DNA of 25,817 nt from Candidatus Iainarchaeum sp. Its GTDB lineage: Archaea > Iainarchaeota > Iainarchaeia > Iainarchaeales > GCA-2688035. Position 1 is the stretch's first letter, and each line of letters starts with the position of its first letter. The notes beneath the pieces are model-generated. The model had not been told where the DNA came from, searched no databases, and saw only the letters and a list, made by a program, of their open reading frames with translations. Below are positions 20,025 through 25,817 of the stretch, one piece after another. Both the position numbers and the translations under genes were made by a program. The stretch lies in assembly GCA_017609945.1 (NCBI GenBank), contig JAFCCZ010000004.1:1-25817 (forward strand), given 5' to 3'.

Positions 20025-23000
20025 TTAGTTGCCGTAGCCCATACAACTCTGGCCTGCAATAAGCCCTGATTCAAGCTTGCTAATGCTTGTGTAATCACCC
20101 TCTGCTTCGTAAAGGGCCTTTGGGTTCCACCAGAACATGGTTTTTGAGCCCGAATCCGTAACACACACCTGTTCCGCCCTCACAAGGGAGAACAGCTCAC
20201 TCAACTCCGTAACAGAGGAGGACGCGTCCTTGCTGTTGTAGGCCATTCCTGAAACTCCCTTCAGTTCAATGTTTTGCGCCATTGCGCTGTCAGGCGTAAT
20301 AAATCCAATTCCGGGGGAAACTCCCCTAATTGAGTAGGAACCGTTAATCGGGCTGTACATATTTGTTTTCAGGAAGACCTCTCCGTTCTTTTCAACCTTC
20401 TCCCAGTCCAGAGCGTAAACAAACTGCCAGGAAACAAGGTTGTCGTTTGACGTTCCCTCTCTGTCAGGGGTGTTGTTGAATTTCTCAAACACCGGGATTC
20501 CGGTAAAGTCAAGGCACTGGCCTGCGCCTGTCCAAAAGCTCAGGTTGGCGCCGGTTTCACGCGGCTGTGTTGACTCAATCAGCTCAAAGAATGCGCTGTA
20601 CTGTTCGTCCGTTGCCTCTGCACTTATTCTCATCACAATAGGGGTCGCATAGTGCGGGTAGAACAGCAAATCGTTTTCGTTCTGGCTTGTGCCCCTCTCA
20701 ACCTTCATAATCATTCCCCTGTTTGAGGCAAGCGAGTTAATGTTCTTGAAACCGTAAATTGTATCAGTGTTAAGCAGCCCAACTGTCGTTGAGCCGGGGA
20801 TTTCGTCCGTATCAATTAGTGAACCAAGCTCTGTTTTTATCCTGAACTCGTTGCCGTTGTTTAAGTAACCCAAGCCGTAACCAATCCTTCCGTCTGAACT
20901 GTCCGCTCCAATGCCCCCGTTGAACGGCAGGTAATAGAATATGGAGTCCGGGTAAGGGTTTTCAACAAGATGCATGTCCACCACAACCTTTGCCGTCGGC
21001 TGGTTGTTGTAGAAGAACCTCCATTCATCGTCCTCAAAGGTAACCGCAAGCAGTATCTCGTAGATTCCAGCCGAAGGCAAATCCGTTTGCCCGATGTACC
21101 TTGTCTTGAACCTCAAATTTTCGGTGCTGCCAAAGTAATCCGAAAACTTGTTGGTTGGAGTGTCAGAAAACCAGTCCGGCGCGTCATAGAAGCTCTTTGT
21201 AACGTAGAAGTCTGTGAAGTCCTCTTGGAAGTCCTCGCTGTATCCGTCTTTCATAAGCTTTGCCTTGAAGTGCAGCAGTTTCTTCAAACTGTCAATGTCC
21301 GGCACTTGGTCTGTCCAATTCACGTTATCTAGGTCCGCCTCAATGAAGTAAAGCAATGCAGGCTTTCCGTCAAACAGCACTGTTGAGTGCGGCATCCAGC
21401 AATCAGGGACATCGGAAATTACGATTGGCGGCAGGCCCAGTTCCTCAAGCCTGTTGTTGTATTCCTCTATTTCGCGGGCAAGCTCTTCAATTGCCGGGTT
21501 TGGGGGGCAGGCAAAGTTGTTTACCGACAGGAAGTCGCTTAACCTCTTCACCCTCTTTGCAATCATGATGCTGAATTGTGTTGCGTCACAGTACACTCCC
21601 TCGTCATTTGCCAGGCAGCCGTCAACTCCAATTCCGCGCTCTTCATTCCATGTCCAGTTGAGCTTTACGTCAGGCAGTGCCTCTTCACCGGTTGCCCCGA
21701 GCATTGTGCCCTGCAGGCAGCCTGACTCCGGCCTGTACTGAGGAATCTTCTCAATAATGGTTTTTGTGTTGAACTTCAGGTGGAACTTTTGCGAGTAAGT
21801 TTCAACTGTGTCGTCAGGCACATTGAAGGGCCCGAAGTTGCTGTTCCCAAGCTCTATTATTGTGGGATCTGCGTGATGGTGCCTTCTCGCGCTGATTGTG
21901 GCGGTGGAGTAAGTCGGTTCTCCCGGCCCAATGGAATCATTTCTGAACACCACCCCAACTTCCTGCGTGGCATAGTCCCCAAATATCTTTGCGTCCTCCG
22001 TTTCCCAGACCGCGCTCAGCCCAGCCTTGTCCAAACCAATTGGCAGGCCGTCGTCCTTAAGGTTCATAACGTAATCCATTAGGGTGTTAACAACCCTTTC
22101 CTCGCACGGGTCGTCTCCCATGAGCATTGCAAGCATTGCCCCTGCAATTGCCCCAAGCATTGAATAAGTTCCAATTATTCCAAAGAATGTGCCGTAGTCA
22201 AAGCTTGCTGAATTTGAGGCAGCCTCAGTAATTTCCCCCATTAGCTTTGTGCTGTCAGTTGCGTCGCCCAGAGATTTTATTGCACTGGTTTGATTAGCCA
22301 TCAAATTGCTAAGTCCCATAGCGCCATCTAAAGCAAAGTTAATCATACCAAGAGAGGCATCAAGGGCAGTGGTAATTGCGACCTTTTCCGCAGTAACTGT
22401 TTCTACATATTTTTGCAGGGCAGCCTCCAAAGTAGTTACTGCCTTTGTTTTTGCTGCTGCGCATGGTCCGCACTTGGTTGGTATGCAGGCGCACGGGGTT
22501 GCGGCTATTATAGTAATTGCTTGGCTGTACACTGTTTCGTCAAGCGCAACCTGTGTTGCTATATCTGCCGCATTATTGGCAAGCTCTCCTCCAATCTCTG
22601 TTGCCTCCCCGAAGAGCCTGGTTGCTTCTCCTGCCGCTATCTTTGATGCCTCTTCTGCTTCCTTTGCGCTGGTATAGCCGCTTATGGCTGCCTTGTGAGC
22701 TGAGGACACGCCAGCCGCCCCCTTTGGTGCCGCGGTCTTCATCGCGGCGTCTGAAATTGAAGAGGCCTCTGAAGCAATATCTGCTGCGTTGCCTACCATA
22801 TTTGTTGCGTCTTGAGCCATAGAAACGTAATTTGTTGCGGTGTCCAGGCAGGTGTCCATTGCTGCTCCAACAAGTGTTGTTTCAGCTATGGCCGTCTCAG
22901 CTGCTGGAGTAGCAATTCCCGTACAGCAAGCTGTATCAACCAAAGCAGCTTGCGTCAAAAACAGTGCGTCCAACGTCTTTTTCTCAGCGGCAATTGCCTT

Positions 23001-25817
23001 CTTTGCGGCTTCAACCGTGTCCTTAACATTCTTTACGCTGTCAAGGGCAGATTGGGCAACACTCAAAGTATTCTTTGCAAAGTCCATTGTCGTGCCCGCG
23101 ATATCGGTCGCTCCCCTGATCACTCCATCCTTTGCAAGTGCTCCTGCCTTCATTCCGGCACTCGCCGCTTTCATGGCTGGCTCCATTCCCATTAGCGCTC
23201 CAACTGCCGCGCCCAGCCCTGCGCCCAGGAGTGCGTCAAACATTCCTTCATCTTCCGCCGTGCCCCAGTCGCAGGCGCTCGCGTCAACAGAGACGGTTTC
23301 GCTCAGCGCCTTGTTTGTGAGCTTTGCCTGGTCACTTGACCCGATTCCCTTGACGCTGAATTCGTACTTGTCAAGCAGAAAATCGCTGTTTGAACCGGGC
23401 TCAATTAAAATGTCAAGGTTTCTTACCCTTTGGTATGAGTGCCCCGGCGGCCTTACGTCAACCCCAATTCCGTACATTCCAGGAATGGACTGCGGCATTA
23501 CTGTAACTTCCTGGGTTGGCTTGTCCTCGCTTAGGGTGAATGAAAGCGGGGTAACCGTTATTCCGCCCTCTGCCCCCCCGCTGCAGTTTGGGTCCTGCCT
23601 GCAGAGCGAAATGTCAACCGCGGTGTTCCCGCAATCGCTTACGTCTACCGTAAAAGTTGCGCTTGCGCCCTCCGCAGAGGACACCACAACAACCGTTTCG
23701 GCCCCCTCATAGGTAATGCAGCTGTCAAGGTTGATTATTCTTATTTTGGAGTTGATGTATTCAGGGCTTGAGCCAACACTCTCATAGCCGTCTCCTGCCC
23801 CTGTAAACATCTGGCCGTCAATGTAAACCCTGAATTTCGCGTCATCGCCCAAATACCCCTGGAATGGCGTGAAGGTTAGCAGGCCATAGTAAACGCTCTC
23901 AGGCCGCACGTTCTCAAACAGCCTTGCAGGAATGATTGGCTTGAGTGTCTCAATGTTTGTTTCCCCTGTCTGCGAATCGGTCAGGCTTAATTCAACGTTT
24001 CCCATTATGTCGCTTGTCCACTCAATGGTTGAAACAATCCTGTCAAGCGGCAAAAACTTTCCGTCGCTCATGCAGTTGTTTTGCACTTCAAACTCAAGGG
24101 TTGCTGCATTGCCCTGGGTAACGGTTGTCCACTCGCCCTTTGTTATCACAAGGCAGTTTTCTGTTTGCGGAAGCCCGCTTATCGCAACGTTTACCTTCAT
24201 TGGGACAACAAAGTCGTATACAACGCTTGCCTCCTCGTTCTTGAAGGTCAGCCAGAATTCTCCCTCCACGCTGTCGGTCCTCTTCAAGAGCACTGAAGCG
24301 TTCTCACTCAGCTTTATCTTGAACAGTTCCCTTTCAACTGTTCTCATTTCCTTAATTTCAAGGCCCCTGAACTGGGCAAGGTAGTTTTCCATTGTGGTTT
24401 CGTCAAGCAGGCCCTTAAAGTAACCCTTTATCTGCGTATTGATCAGTTTGAGATCGTTGGGGATAAGATTTTGTATCCTCTCAAAAATGATTTCCTCGGT
24501 TTGGTCCCTTGTTGAGAGGGCGGTAACAATCTTTGCCGGGTCAAACTTCAGAACGTTTGCGTCAATGTAGAGTACGACCGGCTCCGCAGAGTATCCCGGC
24601 TTCTCAGCCTCAACAGTTATCTTTGTTCCGGCTGGCGAAGCGGGAATTGTAAACGAGGCCTTTCCAAGAGAATTGCTCTGCGCTGTCCAGGTTTCCTCGC
24701 TCCTGTCTGCGGCCGTCTTTGTGACGATTACCAGCGCGTCCTCCAGCTCCAGGGCCCGCCCGTCCTCGTCAACCTCCTTAACGGTTGCAACAAGCGGGAA
24801 CTCAACGTAGGAGGGGAGCAGGTCTGGCTCCACCTCAATCAGCATGTTGAGCTGTGATTCTAAGCTGAAGTAAACGTCTTTCTGGAAGACAACCTTTCCG
24901 TCCGCTATAATCTTTATTTCAAAGTAGTCTGAGCCGATTTCCTTTGGAGTGAAGTCCAGCTGGGCATTGATTGTTTTGCCCCTTGTAAAGCTTCCAAGCT
25001 CAATGTCCTCAATCTTTGAAACCCTTATGTTTTCCGCCTTAACGGTTCTTGCCTCTGCATCCTGGATTTCGTATCCCCTTATCTGCATGCTCCCTTCAAG
25101 GCTTGTGATGTAGAGCTTGCTGTTCTCATACACTGTGTCGCTGTTGTTTGAGACCACAAAGTTGAATTTGTGCGGTGCGCTAATTCTGACCCTGTACGGC
25201 CTGTAAATGTAAAGCCCTTGGTCTTCGTCAAGAACCCATTCTCCACTATAGCAGAACTCTTCGTCGCACTGCACTGTTTCTGCCTCATAGTATTCAAGGT
25301 AGTAGGCCTTTGCGTAGAGGGCCTGCTTTGAGGACGTGCTCTCCTGCACTCCCAGAGTGCTGTCATAAGGGTCCCTTGTAACCTCGTTTGCGCTTGGCTT
25401 TGCCCAAGCCCGATAATGCATTGGCAGCAGGGTGTTTGGCGTTACCTGTCCCTTAACCCTTACTTCCACCCCAAAGAAGTAATTTCCTGCCTCAATGTCT
25501 GACCACCCAAAGTTTACCCATTTCGCGTCCCCCTCAGTCAAGTTCTTCAGGTCCTGTTCATAGCCCTTTGGCGGGCTGAAGGTTGTTCCCTTCAGCGGTG
25601 CGTTTGAGTTTCCCACAATTACTTCCTTTATTATCAGCGGGTCGTTTGCAAGAAGCTTTTCGTTTCCCACCCTGAAATGAATTCCCCCGCTGTCATAGTT
25701 TTCTGTGTGCGGCACGCTGAACTTGAATTTCATGATATAGCGCTGGCCTGACTCAAAGGACCTTGCCGTTCCGCCGGCAGGAGTAAAAATCCCAAGATAT
25801 TCAATTTTTGGCTCTCC
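20025..25817 (-). CDS. Giant multi-domain surface-type protein (5' end outside window)
   Basis: The frame is open from the right edge of the window to a TAA at 20025, so at least 1930 residues are present and the start lies beyond 25817; the internal ATG at 25733 is not the true start because coding sequence continues in frame upstream. The N-terminal visible part has beta-rich modules, including an Ig-like or carboxypeptidase-regulatory-like block (24600-24900) with LGKASFTIPASPAGTKITVE. A central Ala-rich helical region (about 22100-23235) is bounded by two hydrophobic Gly/Ala segments: GAGLGAAVGALMGM and LGAIAGAMLAMLMG. It holds a Cys cluster (CACIPTKCGPC). The C-terminal third is again beta-like with Asp/Asn/Trp-rich stretches. 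Many paired Cys and few long charged helices suggest an extracellular protein. No C-terminal anchor is visible. The family is unknown to me. Confidence 0.8.
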   Translation of the reverse strand, partial: GEPKIEYLGIFTPAGGTARSFESGQRYIMKFKFSVPHTENYDSGGIHFRVGNEKLLANDPLIIKEVIVGNSNAPLKGTTFSPPKGYEQDLKNLTEGDAKWVNFGWSDIEAGNYFFGVEVRVKGQVTPNTLLPMHYRAWAKPSANEVTRDPYDSTLGVQESTSSKQALYAKAYYLEYYEAETVQCDEEFCYSGEWVLDEDQGLYIYRPYRVRISAPHKFNFVVSNNSDTVYENSKLYITSLEGSMQIRGYEIQDAEARTVKAENIRVSKIEDIELGSFTRGKTINAQLDFTPKEIGSDYFEIKIIADGKVVFQKDVYFSLESQLNMLIEVEPDLLPSYVEFPLVATVKEVDEDGRALELEDALVIVTKTAADRSEETWTAQSNSLGKASFTIPASPAGTKITVEAEKPGYSAEPVVLYIDANVLKFDPAKIVTALSTRDQTEEIIFERIQNLIPNDLKLINTQIKGYFKGLLDETTMENYLAQFRGLEIKEMRTVERELFKIKLSENASVLLKRTDSVEGEFWLTFKNEEASVVYDFVVPMKVNVAISGLPQTENCLVITKGEWTTVTQGNAATLEFEVQNNCMSDGKFLPLDRIVSTIEWTSDIMGNVELSLTDSQTGETNIETLKPIIPARLFENVRPESVYYGLLTFTPFQGYLGDDAKFRVYIDGQMFTGAGDGYESVGSSPEYINSKIRIINLDSCITYEGAETVVVVSSAEGASATFTVDVSDCGNTAVDISLCRQDPNCSGGAEGGITVTPLSFTLSEDKPTQEVTVMPQSIPGMYGIGVDVRPPGHSYQRVRNLDILIEPGSNSDFLLDKYEFSVKGIGSSDQAKLTNKALSETVSVDASACDWGTAEDEGMFDALLGAGLGAAVGALMGMEPAMKAASAGMKAGALAKDGVIRGATDIAGTTMDFAKNTLSVAQSALDSVKNVKDTVEAAKKAIAAEKKTLDALFLTQAALVDTACCTGIATPAAETAIAETTLVGAAMDTCLDTATNYVSMAQDATNMVGNAADIASEASSISDAAMKTAAPKGAAGVSSAHKAAISGYTSAKEAEEASKIAAGEATRLFGEATEIGGELANNAADIATQVALDETVYSQAITIIAATPCACIPTKCGPCAAAKTKAVTTLEAALQKYVETVTAEKVAITTALDASLGMINFALDGAMGLSNLMANQTSAIKSLGDATDSTKLMGEITEAASNSASFDYGTFFGIIGTYSMLGAIAGAMLAMLMGDDPCEERVVNTLMDYVMNLKDDGLPIGLDKAGLSAVWETEDAKIFGDYATQEVGVVFRNDSIGPGEPTYSTATISARRHHHADPTIIELGNSNFGPFNVPDDTVETYSQKFHLKFNTKTIIEKIPQYRPESGCLQGTMLGATGEEALPDVKLNWTWNEERGIGVDGCLANDEGVYCDATQFSIMIAKRVKRLSDFLSVNNFACPPNPAIEELAREIEEYNNRLEELGLPPIVISDVPDCWMPHSTVLFDGKPALLYFIEADLDNVNWTDQVPDIDSLKKLLHFKAKLMKDGYSEDFQEDFTDFYVTKSFYDAPDWFSDTPTNKFSDYFGSTENLRFKTRYIGQTDLPSAGIYEILLAVTFEDDEWRFFYNNQPTAKVVVDMHLVENPYPDSIFYYLPFNGGIGADSSDGRIGYGLGYLNNGNEFRIKTELGSLIDTDEIPGSTTVGLLNTDTIYGFKNINSLASNRGMIMKVERGTSQNENDLLFYPHYATPIVMRISAEATDEQYSAFFELIESTQPRETGANLSFWTGAGQCLDFTGIPVFEKFNNTPDREGTSNDNLVSWQFVYALDWEKVEKNGEVFLKTNMYSPINGSYSIRGVSPGIGFITPDSAMAQNIELKGVSGMAYNSKDASSSVTELSELFSLVRAEQVCVTDSGSKTMFWWNPKALYEAEGDYTSISKLESGLIAGQSCMGYGN

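Noticed and set aside
22840..23712. Long plus-strand frame of 290 codons
   Set aside because: It lies fully antisense to the giant gene in its Ala-rich and adjacent regions, where biased codons keep the opposite frame open; composition is Ser/Ala-rich with no recognisable motif.
1..25817. CRISPR array, rRNA genes or insertion sequence
   Set aside because: No regularly spaced direct repeats, rRNA core sequences, transposase motifs or terminal inverted repeats were seen.

Overview
The window looks like a chromosomal segment of an archaeon, most likely a DPANN-type lineage (Diapherotrites/Micrarchaeota-like). The lineage is inference. The archaeal assignment rests on what can be read here: a family-B DNA polymerase with a C-terminal PIP box, a type II methionine aminopeptidase, tRNA genes without an encoded CCA, a tRNA-Met that appears to carry a short intron, and many genes with a TATA-like box 25-28 bases before the start codon (leaderless transcripts). 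Genes are tightly packed, often overlapping or separated by 1-10 bases, and many encode proteins I cannot name.

Layout. 1-540: the 3' end of a LAGLIDADG homing endonuclease gene running into a convergent, intron-containing tRNA-Met. 577-2363: a radical SAM/SPASM enzyme translationally coupled to a membrane-anchored protein with a Cys-rich C-terminus. 2365-4439: a HemW/HemN-like radical SAM protein and a divergent RpiA-like protein. 4489-5283: a damaged PAS-domain gene, a GC-rich patch and tRNA-Thr. 5333-7430: hisS, an Asp/Glu racemase and tRNA-His. 7510-8408: two very small leaderless genes and a basic membrane protein. 8405-10583: TrkA and TrkH potassium-uptake proteins. 10639-11136: an internally deleted LDH2-family remnant, tRNA-Leu and tRNA-Arg. 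11161-15553: a multi-pass membrane protein, methionine aminopeptidase and DNA polymerase B. 15627-18266: two coiled-coil proteins flanking a HerA-like protein whose nucleotide-binding motifs have decayed. 18292-25817: a run of five small membrane proteins downstream of a giant surface-type protein whose 5' end lies outside the window.

The housekeeping part covers translation (HisRS, four intact-looking tRNAs plus tRNA-Met, MetAP), replication (PolB) and potassium homeostasis (Trk). The part most likely to be an undescribed system is 18292-25817. It encodes a very large, probably extracellular, multi-domain protein with an Ala-rich core bounded by two Gly/Ala-rich hydrophobic helices. Next to it are at least four small membrane proteins that look like diverged copies of one another. 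A surface or secretion apparatus is a reasonable hypothesis but is not shown by the sequence. Secondary candidates are the radical SAM/SPASM plus Cys-rich membrane protein pair, and the HerA-like pseudo-ATPase between two coiled-coil genes.
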